A stretch of 15,487 nucleotides of DNA from Methylococcaceae bacterium (GCA_021647585.1 JAKIUK010000087.1:1-15487); one strand, 5' to 3'; numbered from the stretch's first letter, positions 1 through 7,925 are shown. Numbers and translations: made by a program. Notes: generated by a model from the letters alone, not told the origin.

Positions 1-36
1 ATTCGTTTTTGCATTCGTGTGATAGCCTTGGGACAT
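1..36 (-). CDS. 5' end of a probable transposase gene, cut by the window edge
   Basis: An ATG at 36-34 (minus strand) is preceded at a 5-nt gap by a perfect AAGGAG ribosome binding site (42-47) and opens a frame that runs off the window after 12 codons, MSQGYHTNAKTN. A 'YHTNAxTN' start is one I associate from memory with IS481/IS3-like transposases, whose N-termini are helix-turn-helix domains. That family call is inference from a very short peptide. Its place beside a toxin remnant suits an insertion sequence. It could equally be another small protein; only sequence to the left of the window can decide. Confidence 0.35.
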   Translation of the reverse strand, partial: MSQGYHTNAKTN

Positions 37-99
37 ATTAACTCCTTTGTCGTAAAAGATTTTAATATGTTATCAGGGCTGTCCTTTTAAATTTTTAAA

Positions 100-363
100 T
101 CAGGTATAACGTGGTGAAACTATACAATTAAAGTTATTATCTTCTATGTTTTTGAATTTTGTATAAACATAATCACAGGCTTCTTCTTCGCTACTAAAAA
201 CCTTATCAACTTGACGATTACCTCTTTGATAGCTGGAGACGACCCAAGATGAATTTTCTTCTATGATGCTTGTTTCACCATCGTTGCCATGTGTTCCAAG
301 TATAAGAAGTTCATCAAAGACGTAAAGTTCGTGAACTGCTTTTTTTAACTCCTGAAGTTTCAT
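100..363 (-). CDS. Small Imm59-like immunity protein next to an orphan TNT toxin tip
   Basis: The gene encodes an 87-residue soluble, acidic protein with no signal peptide or membrane segment. Its centre has a conserved-looking tryptophan (SSWVVSSYQRGN) followed by a 'FSSEEEACDYVY' stretch. This pattern of Trp, then a Y-x-RG strand, then a [ST]EEEAC helix resembles the Imm59 family of polymorphic-toxin immunity proteins as I remember it; I could not search a profile. The ATG directly follows the TAA of a TNT toxin fragment (364-534), so translation is probably coupled to it. The inferred role is binding and neutralising that TNT toxin in the cytoplasm. The frame is intact, so it may still protect the cell although the toxin is broken. 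An alternative is an unrelated small accessory protein. Confidence 0.6.
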   Translation of the reverse strand: MKLQELKKAVHELYVFDELLILGTHGNDGETSIIEENSSWVVSSYQRGNRQVDKVFSSEEEACDYVYTKFKNIEDNNFNCIVSPRYT

Positions 364-534
364 TTAACCACCACCAATAATTTCTAAGAATCCATCTTTT
401 ACAAGTTTATTAACAGGAAGATCAGACATATACTGCGTTCCATTTCCGACTTCTCCGAACCAAGGTTCTATTTTTCCAACATCTGCTGGGATATCTTTTA
501 GTACTTTATATTGCGGGATATTAGGTTCAGGTCT
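364..534 (-). pseudogene. C-terminal fragment of a TNT-domain (NAD+ glycohydrolase) toxin
   Basis: Reading the minus strand from 534 to the TAA at 366-364 gives about 55 codons ending in a clear tuberculosis-necrotizing-toxin (TNT) tail. It contains YKVLKDIPADVGKIEPWFGE, then VGNGTQYMSDLP, then DGFLEII. The PWFG..G.GTQY motif with its glutamine is the signature end of TNT domains, NAD(P)+ glycohydrolases delivered by several secretion systems. There is no start codon and no N-terminal half: the frame meets TAA at 537-535, inside a palindromic repeat. It is therefore a displaced toxin tip, not a complete gene. The ATG of the immunity-type gene follows its stop with no gap, the usual order of a toxin and its immunity gene. 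It is too short to be found as an ordinary ORF. Confidence 0.75.
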
Positions 535-563
535 TTATATTTGCTGCAATAATAAAGACCTGA
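527..563. repeat. REP-like palindrome at the edge of the toxin fragment
   Basis: A perfect 12-bp inverted repeat, TCAGGTCTTTAT (527-538) and ATAAAGACCTGA (552-563), encloses a 13-nt loop. After one mismatch the pairing continues with GG/CC. The sequence resembles palindromes I associate with REP-associated tyrosine transposases (GACCTGACCC boundaries) in gammaproteobacteria; that is memory, not a search. It supplies the stop codon that closes the toxin fragment upstream, so it marks the breakpoint. Confidence 0.7.
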
Positions 564-644
564 CCCTGGTCTTCTGTGGTTTTTGACTTGATGCTCATTC
601 GGGTTTTGTGTTTGGGCAGCTCGTACGAAGATCCCGGGGTCATT

Positions 645-938
645 CTATCGGCAGCCCAACCGGGCTAATTTTTGACACAGATCATAAAGGCTTGTTCTCA
701 AATCGTCAAATTCCGTATTTTCCTTTGATAGTGGTTGTCCATCACGATAAAGAATCACATCATTTAGCGACCCCATCCCTCCATACATAGATAGAATCTT
801 ACTAGCTACTTGTTTAGGCCGAGTAGCCAACTCTTGGCTAATTAATTTTAATGCGTCAGCCCAATTATCGACTCCGCTAAGCCTTAATAAATCAATCATT
901 TTTACCAAAGTATTTTCAATATTTTTTATATCATTCAT
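645..938 (-). CDS. Probable cognate immunity protein of the 544-aa toxin
   Basis: The gene encodes 97 residues, mostly helical, with no signal peptide. Its ATG overlaps the toxin stop codon (ATGA, 4 nt), the tight coupling typical of toxin and immunity pairs. The central motif MYGGMGSLNDVILYRDGQPL followed by N-x-x-(F)-x-x-L looks like a conserved family signature that I recall from unnamed domain families near polymorphic toxins. I do not recognise a characterised homologue. By position its inferred job is to bind and block the C-terminal domain of the upstream toxin in the producing cell. The last residues (LGCR) run directly into a stop. The alternative, a structural accessory protein, is less likely given the order effector then small downstream gene. 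Confidence 0.65.
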   Translation of the reverse strand: MNDIKNIENTLVKMIDLLRLSGVDNWADALKLISQELATRPKQVASKILSMYGGMGSLNDVILYRDGQPLSKENTEFDDLRTSLYDLCQKLARLGCR

Positions 939-2569
939 TTAAGTAGCCTCGAGTTAATTACTTCAACACCATCAATGGTCCAAGGCTTCGGTACAACTAT
1001 TTGTTGAGTACCACCGACAAAAGCCCCACCTTGAGAACCAACTTCTCCAACGTAAACTTTTGTTCCCGCAGGAATCTTGATTTCAAAAGCAGTATCAATA
1101 GGAGATTTAGCTCCACCGGGCCAAACAGGCAGTATGGCTTTATCTATACGAGTTTGCATCACACTAGATGGTGTATCTAAATCAAAAAACTGGCCAAGAG
1201 GCTGGCCAGCAGTGCCTGCACGTGACAGAATCGTATCTTTTTCAAGTGTAACAACTTGATATTTACCACCTGCAAAAGTATCTGCAATGTTATTTGGTAA
1301 AGGTCCTGGGTTCATTGCAGAGAAGTTTCCCTCTACACGCCCCAACCCATCAACATTCTTCACCCCACCATCATTATACCTTTCACTCACAGGCTCTTCC
1401 AGTTCCTGTTTCCGAGTATTCTTAGTTTGAGTATTACTAAGACTCAACTCATCACCAGCGTCATCTAATGACTTACCCAGTTTCTGTTTCAAACTTTCAG
1501 CAATTTCTGCAAATTTACCGTTAATCTGTCCTTTGATTTCTCCCAGCCTGCTTAGCGTATCATCCAAAGCTTTGTGGGTGTCTGACATGGCTTTAGGCAC
1601 ATACGCTTTTAGCTGGATAAGTTTTTCACTCAATGCATCGAATAATTTATGTGCATTGTCTGCGGCTTGTTGTGCATAGCGCTTGAGCTTTCCTGCTCTA
1701 AGCTCTTTGAGCCATTTAACACCATTGCTTTTTTTGAAATAGTTGAATATCTTTAGTATTTCACCCAGTTTTGCGCCATGCCAAATGGCTTTAAGAATCC
1801 CTTTAAGTAACGATCCGACAGTTGGTATCAGCCCGATGACGGTGATAAATAAGGCAAACCAGGTAGCAATATCATTTCGCTTTTCCCAAACCATTTGCTT
1901 GACAATGGCGACTATATCGCGTATATCAGCTACCTGGTCTACAACGGGAATAGCTGTAATCACGGCATTAGTGGCAATTTGTGCCATCGTTGGGTTTTCA
2001 TTAAAATCGCCTTGAATGACGCCCCATGTCCAGCTACCTGATGACTTGATTTTGTTTGTCATGCGCTCAAACCAACCAGAGGGTTCAAGGAAGGCCTGTG
2101 GCTGTGACTCATGGATTGTTTCTACTTCTGCCGGATCATTAAAATACCTGACTTTGACTTGATTGACTTCAAGCGGCAGATCAGCATGTGCTTTACCCTT
2201 GCCATTAAGTACACCGGCAGTGAGGAGGGCATCGGTTGTTGAATCAAATACTTGATAACGGGCGCCAGAAATACCTTGTCCATCTGCGTATAGGTATTCC
2301 AGGTCTATCCAGTTCTTTGGCTGGAGGGGACAGGGTTGCACCGGGTCATCTGGTTTTTTTGCAGCGAATTGCTCATCCGCAGTTTCAATTTCGCCGCCAT
2401 GTTTTTGATACAACTGCTGCCATTCATTGCACAATTGAGCTTGGTCGGGATCATTCACTGATAATGGACTTGGTTTACCATTCTTTAACAGCTCGGGGTG
2501 TCCCTGATAAAATTCAATATCTGCTTTTTTGATAGCTTCCTTGTTAAGCGGCCTGCTTAATCTTCCCAC
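935..2569 (-). CDS. Modular T6SS-type effector with C-terminal ART/TNT-like toxin domain
   Basis: The 544-residue protein begins with GTG, chosen because of a strong AAGGAG six bases upstream. Residues 8-60 (ADIEFYQGHPELL, NGKPSPL, EW..LY..HGG) match an N-terminal segment I know from type VI effectors. Residues 85-150 look like a small beta-sandwich carrier domain. Residues 205-265 are hydrophobic (WFALFITVIGLIPTVGSLLK), like pre-toxin segments of polymorphic toxins. Residues 290-375 are helical and coiled-coil-like. Residues ~434-544 form the toxin: LSRAGTAGQPLGQFF, then RIDKAILPVWPGGAKSPID, IPAGTKVYVGEVGSQGG and VGGTQQIVVPKPW. An Arg early and a G-G-T-Q late suggest an ADP-ribosyltransferase/TNT-like NAD+-using fold, and its end aligns loosely with the TNT fragment at 364-534. 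No PAAR or signal peptide is seen. The T6SS assignment and the NAD+ target are inferences. Confidence 0.7.
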   Translation of the reverse strand: MGRLSRPLNKEAIKKADIEFYQGHPELLKNGKPSPLSVNDPDQAQLCNEWQQLYQKHGGEIETADEQFAAKKPDDPVQPCPLQPKNWIDLEYLYADGQGISGARYQVFDSTTDALLTAGVLNGKGKAHADLPLEVNQVKVRYFNDPAEVETIHESQPQAFLEPSGWFERMTNKIKSSGSWTWGVIQGDFNENPTMAQIATNAVITAIPVVDQVADIRDIVAIVKQMVWEKRNDIATWFALFITVIGLIPTVGSLLKGILKAIWHGAKLGEILKIFNYFKKSNGVKWLKELRAGKLKRYAQQAADNAHKLFDALSEKLIQLKAYVPKAMSDTHKALDDTLSRLGEIKGQINGKFAEIAESLKQKLGKSLDDAGDELSLSNTQTKNTRKQELEEPVSERYNDGGVKNVDGLGRVEGNFSAMNPGPLPNNIADTFAGGKYQVVTLEKDTILSRAGTAGQPLGQFFDLDTPSSVMQTRIDKAILPVWPGGAKSPIDTAFEIKIPAGTKVYVGEVGSQGGAFVGGTQQIVVPKPWTIDGVEVINSRLLK

Positions 2570-2925
2570 AACTCACTCCTTACTTGTTGCAGTTCCATTT
2601 CGTCTATGCGATCCATCTTGGTTGTGCCATCAAGTTCTGCTTGTTGTAATACATTGGCTATCCATTGCGTTTGTTTTCGTTCATCCAGCCGGGTTCCGTA
2701 GATTACTAAATATTCAATATACCGTCGAATATCATTCTCAAATTCTATTCCATGGCTCTCGGCATCTTTAATGCCAGCTTGCACAACAAATTGAATTTTC
2801 TGGTCTGATTGGTCTTGTGTACGGGCGGGGAATTTCTTCCGAAGATGCTTAATGATACGTTGTTCAAATTGGGCTCGTGTATAAGCCCCCATTGCCTGCA
2901 TTTGTTCTGGACGGATAGTTAGCAT
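2557..2925 (-). CDS. Small conserved protein preceding T6SS effectors (probable adaptor/chaperone)
   Basis: The product is a 122-residue soluble helical protein starting MLTIRPEQMQAMGAYTRAQF and continuing with IIKHLRKKFPA. I recognise this N-terminal pattern (MLxIRxEQMxA...F...HLxxxFP) as that of a small uncharacterised protein often encoded just before type VI secretion effectors. A reverse-strand AAAGGGA precedes its ATG. It overlaps the toxin gene by 13 nt, so the two are probably translationally coupled. The likely role is helping fold, load or stabilise the effector; this is inferred from gene order and not from any known catalytic motif. It is the first gene of the minus-strand unit, and the 5' region (2926-3104) is shared with divergent polA. 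Confidence 0.6.
   Translation of the reverse strand: MLTIRPEQMQAMGAYTRAQFEQRIIKHLRKKFPARTQDQSDQKIQFVVQAGIKDAESHGIEFENDIRRYIEYLVIYGTRLDERKQTQWIANVLQQAELDGTTKMDRIDEMELQQVRSELWED
2576..2581 (-). promoter_or_regulatory. Ribosome binding site that sets the GTG start of the toxin gene
   Basis: On the minus strand this reads AAGGAG and lies six bases before the GTG at 2569-2567. It sits inside the end of the upstream 122-aa gene. No competing ATG with such a site is seen nearby, so the GTG is the best start and the toxin can be translated independently of, or coupled to, the adaptor gene. Confidence 0.7.
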
Positions 2926-3104
2926 TTTGAAATCCCTTTTTTACTATAACCTGGCAATATGATATTTGTTAGACCAGTAATAATAGCATATTAATTTTTT
3001 GAGTTAATCGTACACTAAAGGTAAATATAGAATACAAAAAAACCGTCACTACCACTATCTTCTTGATAAGATTATCCTCAACACTTAATCAAATTTTGAA
3101 TTTC

Positions 3105-5816
3105 ATGTCTGATCAATCTCAAAAACATCTTGTTTTAGTCGATGGCTCATCCTTTTTATTTCGAGCCTACCATGCTGTTCCACCCTTAACCAGTCCACAA
3201 GGTGAACCTACTAATGCTATTTATGGTGTGGCCAATATGTTGCGTAAGCTTATTGCTGATCATAAGACGGATTATGTTGCTGTGGTCTTTGATGCTCCGG
3301 GTAAAACCTTTCGCCATGACATGTATGATCAATACAAAGCCAACCGTCCACCTATGCCTGATGACTTAAGAGTTCAAATTGAACCTTTACATCATCTCAT
3401 TCGCGCTATGGGCCTCCCCTTGATTATGGAATCTGGCGTAGAAGCAGATGACGTTTTGGGAGCTCTTGCCCAGGATGCGGCAAATGAAGGTTTTAATGTA
3501 GTTATTTCCACCGGTGATAAAGATATGGCTCAGCTTGTAACTGATAGCATCACCCTGGAAAATACCATGTCTAATACCACCATGGATATAAACGGTGTTA
3601 TTGAAAAATTTGGTGTAAAGCCTAGTCAAATCATTGATTATCTCGCCTTAATGGGTGATTCTGTCGACAATATCCCCGGAGTTCCTAAAGTAGGGCCCAA
3701 AACAGCAGCTAAATGGCTAGGGCAATATGAAACAATGGAGAATCTGATTGAAAATGCGGATAAGATTAAAGGCAAGGTAGGAGAAAACCTACGCGCCAGC
3801 TTGAAGCAATTACCATTATCTAAACAACTAACCACCATAAAATGTGATCTTGGTTTGCCCTACACAATTGATGACCTCAAATGCCAAAGTCAAGACAAAG
3901 CCGAGCTCAGGCAGCAACTTGAGCAATTGGGATTTTCGGCCTGGTTACGAATGTTGGCTGTGCCAATAGATAATGGTAATGTAAAAGAAGCTATAAGTGT
4001 TGATATCAAAAAAGAATATGAAACCATTGTTACCCAGGAACATTTTGATCGCTGGCTTAAGCAACTCAATCAAGCTGAACTGTTTGCCTTTGATACAGAA
4101 ACAACCAGTCTAAACTATACCAATGCTGAAATTGTTGGCATTTCCTTTGCCATAGAAGCAGGAAAAGCGGCCTATGTCCCTTTAGCACATGACTATCCTG
4201 ATGTTCCTGAGCAATTAGATAGAGACAACATCCTTAACAGCCTTAAACCACTGTTGGAAAATCCTGAGAAACATAAACTGGGGCAGAATCTTAAATATGA
4301 CGCTAACGTGCTTGCCAATTATGCAATAGAAATACAAGGTATTCAACACGACACAATGTTGGAATCCTACGTGTTCAACAGCACAGCTACTAAACATAAT
4401 ATGAATGATTTGGCTAAAAAATATTTAGGCCTAGAAACCATTCATTATGAAGATGTTGCGGGTAAAGGTGTCAAACAAATCTCCTTTGCAGAAGTTCCCT
4501 TGGAACTGGCCAGTCCTTATGCTGCTGAAGATGCTGACATTACACTCAGGTTACACCAGGCCCTTGCAGAAAAATTAAAACAGCATTCTGCATTACAACA
4601 TCTGTATCAAGAAATTGAAATTCCATTAATTCCAGTGTTATCTCGCATAGAAAGAAATGGTGTACTCATAGACACAGCAATGCTGACACAACAAAGTCTA
4701 GAGCTGGCTAACCATATTATTGCTCTGGAACAGCATGCTCATGACCTGGCTGGGCAAATTTTTAATTTAGGCTCTCCCAAACAAATACAAGAAATACTTT
4801 ACCAACAACAAAAACTACCTGTTTTAAAAAAAACCCCTAAAGGTCAGCCATCAACCGCTGAATCCGTATTACAGGAATTGGCTATTGATTACCCTTTGCC
4901 CAAAATCATTCTTGAATACCGTAGCATGAGCAAATTGAAATCAACGTATACTGATAAATTACCACAACAAGTCAATGATAAAACGGGCAGGGTACACACC
5001 TCTTACCATCAGGCTGTAGCGGCAACGGGTAGGTTATCTTCCTCTGACCCTAATCTACAAAACATACCAATCCGTAGCGCGGAAGGACGAAAAATTAGAC
5101 AGGCGTTTATTGCACCTGATGGCTATAAACTGATTGCTGCTGATTATTCACAAATTGAACTACGCATCATGGCACACTTATCTGCTGATGAAGGCTTACT
5201 AAACGCATTTTCTAATGGCATTGATATTCATAGTGCAACTGCTGCTGAAGTTTTTGAAGTTGCTGTTGACCAGGTCACCACTGATTTACGACGCTCAGCT
5301 AAAGCCATTAATTTTGGTCTGATATACGGTATGTCTGCTTTTGGACTTGCCCAACAGCTAGGTTTATCTCGCTCACAAGCACAATCCTACATAGACTTAT
5401 ATTTTACCCGTTACCCAGGGGTTAAAAACTATATGGATAGCATTCGTGAACTGGCTAAAGAACAAGGCTATGTGGAAACTCTATTTGGACGCAGACTTTA
5501 TTTACCTGAAATTAAATCTCGCAATGCTGCACGAAGACAGTATGCAGAACGTACTGCGATCAACGCTCCCATGCAGGGAACTGCGGCTGATATTATAAAA
5601 AAAGCCATGCTCACTACTGACCAATGGCTACAACAAACTCATTCAACTAACAAAATGATTATGCAAGTTCATGATGAACTGGTATTTGAAGTGGCCGAAG
5701 ATCAAATTGAACGTTTCTCTGATTCTATTGGAGACATCATGTGTTCAGCTGCACAATTAAATGTACCCTTAATTGTTGATATTGGCGTTGGTAATAATTG
5801 GGATGAAGCGCATTAA
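3105..5816 (+). CDS. polA: DNA polymerase I
   Basis: The 903-residue protein has the usual length of the family. It fills gaps and removes RNA primers at Okazaki fragments and in excision repair. The N-terminal 5'-3' nuclease shows LVDGSSFLFRAYHA, FDAPGKTFRHD, EADDVLG, STGDKDM and DNIPGVPKVGPKTA. The 3'-5' exonuclease keeps its acidic residues (FDTETTSL, NLKYDAN, YAAEDADITLR), so proofreading should be active, unlike in Taq-type enzymes. The polymerase has TGRLSSSDPNLQNIPIR, motif A (DYSQIELR), motif B (RRSAKAINFGLIYG) and motif C (QVHDELVFE). An upstream in-frame TTG at 3063 would add 14 residues. I chose the ATG at 3105 because MSDQSQKHLVLVDG matches the family N-terminus. No strong ribosome binding site precedes either start. 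It is divergent from the toxin unit. Confidence 0.97.
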   Translation: MSDQSQKHLVLVDGSSFLFRAYHAVPPLTSPQGEPTNAIYGVANMLRKLIADHKTDYVAVVFDAPGKTFRHDMYDQYKANRPPMPDDLRVQIEPLHHLIRAMGLPLIMESGVEADDVLGALAQDAANEGFNVVISTGDKDMAQLVTDSITLENTMSNTTMDINGVIEKFGVKPSQIIDYLALMGDSVDNIPGVPKVGPKTAAKWLGQYETMENLIENADKIKGKVGENLRASLKQLPLSKQLTTIKCDLGLPYTIDDLKCQSQDKAELRQQLEQLGFSAWLRMLAVPIDNGNVKEAISVDIKKEYETIVTQEHFDRWLKQLNQAELFAFDTETTSLNYTNAEIVGISFAIEAGKAAYVPLAHDYPDVPEQLDRDNILNSLKPLLENPEKHKLGQNLKYDANVLANYAIEIQGIQHDTMLESYVFNSTATKHNMNDLAKKYLGLETIHYEDVAGKGVKQISFAEVPLELASPYAAEDADITLRLHQALAEKLKQHSALQHLYQEIEIPLIPVLSRIERNGVLIDTAMLTQQSLELANHIIALEQHAHDLAGQIFNLGSPKQIQEILYQQQKLPVLKKTPKGQPSTAESVLQELAIDYPLPKIILEYRSMSKLKSTYTDKLPQQVNDKTGRVHTSYHQAVAATGRLSSSDPNLQNIPIRSAEGRKIRQAFIAPDGYKLIAADYSQIELRIMAHLSADEGLLNAFSNGIDIHSATAAEVFEVAVDQVTTDLRRSAKAINFGLIYGMSAFGLAQQLGLSRSQAQSYIDLYFTRYPGVKNYMDSIRELAKEQGYVETLFGRRLYLPEIKSRNAARRQYAERTAINAPMQGTAADIIKKAMLTTDQWLQQTHSTNKMIMQVHDELVFEVAEDQIERFSDSIGDIMCSAAQLNVPLIVDIGVGNNWDEAH

Positions 5817-5905
5817 AATGCACTTTTACTTTACATATTTAATACACAATTTATATGATCTGCTATGCTCAGTTAATACTCCTTAGTCGACATAGTAATC
5901 TGTAT

Positions 5906-6754
5906 ATGCCAGAAATTCATAGAGAAGAACTTATTTCATTTGTTGAAAAAATGCCCGCTTTCCCAAAAAGCGTACAGCGAGTTGTGCAATTAACATCTGA
6001 GGCAAATTCATCAGCTAAAGACATAGTACAAGTTATTGAAAGTGACCCGGTAATGACTCTTAAAATACTTAAGGTCATCAATTCTCCCTTTTATGGCTTG
6101 CCACTGAAAACTACATCTATCCAACGAGCAGTTGTTCATATTGGCCTTAACACCATAAAAAATCTGGCATTAATGATTGCAGCAATGGGCGTATTAAATC
6201 CAAAAAATAAAGCCAATTTTAATACTCAACAGTTTCTGCTTCACTCTCTAACAACTGCGTCTCTTTGCAAGACGCTTGCTGAAAGACTTGAAATATCACA
6301 GATTGAAAGTAGTGATTATTTTGTAGCAGGCTTACTTCACGATTTTGGTAAAATTGTTTTTGCTGAATTTGTTCCAATGAATTTCAAATTGGCTCTAGAA
6401 AAAAGTATCCAGGAAAATATTGCTTTACATGCAACTGAAATTGAATTTGTTGGTATGAATCATGCTCAGGCAGGTAAGCTACTCACTGAAAAATGGAACC
6501 TTGATCAGACCTTGATAGCGGCTATAGACCATCACCATTATGACACTCCAGATGATAATATAATGAAAGATTGTGTATTTGCAGCAAATCAAATCAGTAA
6601 AAAATTACAGTTTGGCTTTGCTGGTAACCCCATAATTGAAGAATTTCCTGATAATATCATTGCTCGATTTGGACTTTCATTAGATGATTTAATTATTGAT
6701 ATGGGTGATTTATCCCTATTAAGAGCTGAAGCTGTTTCACTGCTTAATTTATAG
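5906..6754 (+). CDS. HDOD-domain signalling protein
   Basis: The product has 282 residues from the ATG at 5906; an in-frame ATG at 5855 would add 17 residues and neither start has a clear ribosome binding site. Nearly the whole protein is one HDOD domain. Its start shows KMPAFPKSVQRVVQLTSEAN, DPVMTLKILKVINSPFYG and SIQRAVVHIGLNTIKNL, and the HD core is GLLHDFGKIVFAE (H145-D146) with further His residues at 113, ~186 and the HHH near 209-211. HDOD proteins are usually regulatory relatives of HD-GYP phosphodiesterases, acting as protein-protein modules in c-di-GMP, stress or motility signalling. No GYP motif, output domain or membrane segment is visible. The gene lies 89 bp after polA in the same direction and may be partly cotranscribed. 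Function beyond the family is unknown. Confidence 0.9.
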   Translation: MPEIHREELISFVEKMPAFPKSVQRVVQLTSEANSSAKDIVQVIESDPVMTLKILKVINSPFYGLPLKTTSIQRAVVHIGLNTIKNLALMIAAMGVLNPKNKANFNTQQFLLHSLTTASLCKTLAERLEISQIESSDYFVAGLLHDFGKIVFAEFVPMNFKLALEKSIQENIALHATEIEFVGMNHAQAGKLLTEKWNLDQTLIAAIDHHHYDTPDDNIMKDCVFAANQISKKLQFGFAGNPIIEEFPDNIIARFGLSLDDLIIDMGDLSLLRAEAVSLLNL

Positions 6755-6885
6755 AACACCTTGATAAGGGAGGCAGTAATTAATATTCTCAGTTAAACAT
6801 TTAAAACTAAAAATAAGTCATTTAATGATACAGATACCCAGTTTTTTTATCATTCAGTTTAACCGTACCCAATTTTTCAAGTGGT

Positions 6886-7767
6886 ATGAAATTTAAATTT
6901 TGGGGCGTTAGAGGTTCGATAGCCACGCCAGGCCCAAGTACTGTTATATATGGTGGTAATACTACTTGTATAGAAATTAGAACAGATAACGATGAATTGA
7001 TTATTCTGGATGCTGGAACGGGGATTCATAGGCTTGCTCAGGAATTGCTTAAACAGGCATCTATTAATGCGCATATTTTTATGACCCATACTCACTGGGA
7101 TCATATACAAGGTTTGCCTTTTTTCTCTCCCATATTTATTACCGGTAACCAGATAAAAATTTATGGCGGCCTAGACCCCGTCACTGGTCAAGGTATTGAA
7201 CGTGCATTAAACGTACAATTACAATACAGTTATTTTCCAATCCGTGAAGCTGAATTGAATGCCAGTATTGAATATAAAACCATAAAGCCAGGAGAGCTCA
7301 TCACCATTGGTAGCGCTACAATAACGCCAATTCTTCTTAACCATCCTGTACTTAACTTAGGCTATCGTATTGACTGTGATGGCAAATCAATATTTTTTAC
7401 TGGTGATTATGAACCTCTCTATAACATCTACCAAGCAAACAATAGTGAGTATGCGAATTATCAATCGTTTATTGATGAAAAACAACAGGAAATTACCTTA
7501 GCAGTCAAAGATGTAGATGCACTGATAGTTGATTCATCTTATACAACCGCCGAATATATCTCAAAAAAAGGCTGGGGGCATGGTACATATGATTCTGCAA
7601 TTAGGCTTGCCTCCTTGGCTAATACCAAAAAATTATTTTTTACTCACCACGAACCTACCCGTTCAGACAGACAACTTGAGCTTATCTATCAAGAATTGCT
7701 ACATAACAACCCTAATCTAACTTATCAAATTATGCTGGCCAAAGAAGGTATTGAGATATTACTTTAG
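6886..7767 (+). CDS. MBL-fold metallo-hydrolase (PhnP/RNase Z-like)
   Basis: The protein has 293 residues and no signal peptide, so it is cytoplasmic. It opens with FWGVRGSIATPGPSTVIYGG NTTC, typical of the beta-lactamase-fold phosphodiesterase group related to PhnP and RNase Z. Metal ligands are clear: H68-x-H70-x-D72-H73 (THTHWDH), H153 (LLNHPV), D174 (FTGDYEP) and H254/H255 (FFTHHEPTRSD). The family hydrolyses phosphodiesters or cyclic nucleotides; the substrate here cannot be read from sequence. An AAGTGG lies just before the ATG. It follows the HDOD gene by 131 bp in the same direction, which hints at a shared signalling role, but that is inference. Confidence 0.9.
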   Translation: MKFKFWGVRGSIATPGPSTVIYGGNTTCIEIRTDNDELIILDAGTGIHRLAQELLKQASINAHIFMTHTHWDHIQGLPFFSPIFITGNQIKIYGGLDPVTGQGIERALNVQLQYSYFPIREAELNASIEYKTIKPGELITIGSATITPILLNHPVLNLGYRIDCDGKSIFFTGDYEPLYNIYQANNSEYANYQSFIDEKQQEITLAVKDVDALIVDSSYTTAEYISKKGWGHGTYDSAIRLASLANTKKLFFTHHEPTRSDRQLELIYQELLHNNPNLTYQIMLAKEGIEILL

Positions 7768-7925
7768 GGCAGGTCTATTCATATTTTCTAAGTAAATTTT
7801 GTATGGTCAATAATGTTCTGTAGTTGAACAATGTAGGATCAGTTATCTACTTCACTTACACCCATATAGACAACTAAGTTATCAAAAACTAATAAGGAAT
7901 AGGTGTTAGTCATGAATTAATAAAG

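Noticed and set aside
608..790. Plus-strand 60-aa frame opposite the immunity gene
   Set aside because: It overlaps the minus-strand coding sequence, which fits the operon much better.
3387..4397. Minus-strand frames inside polA
   Set aside because: They are shadows of a strongly supported gene, with low-complexity, non-family translations.
5817..5905. Possible small RNA after polA, as Spot 42 (spf) lies there in enterobacteria
   Set aside because: No Spot 42-like sequence, stem-loop or terminator is visible.
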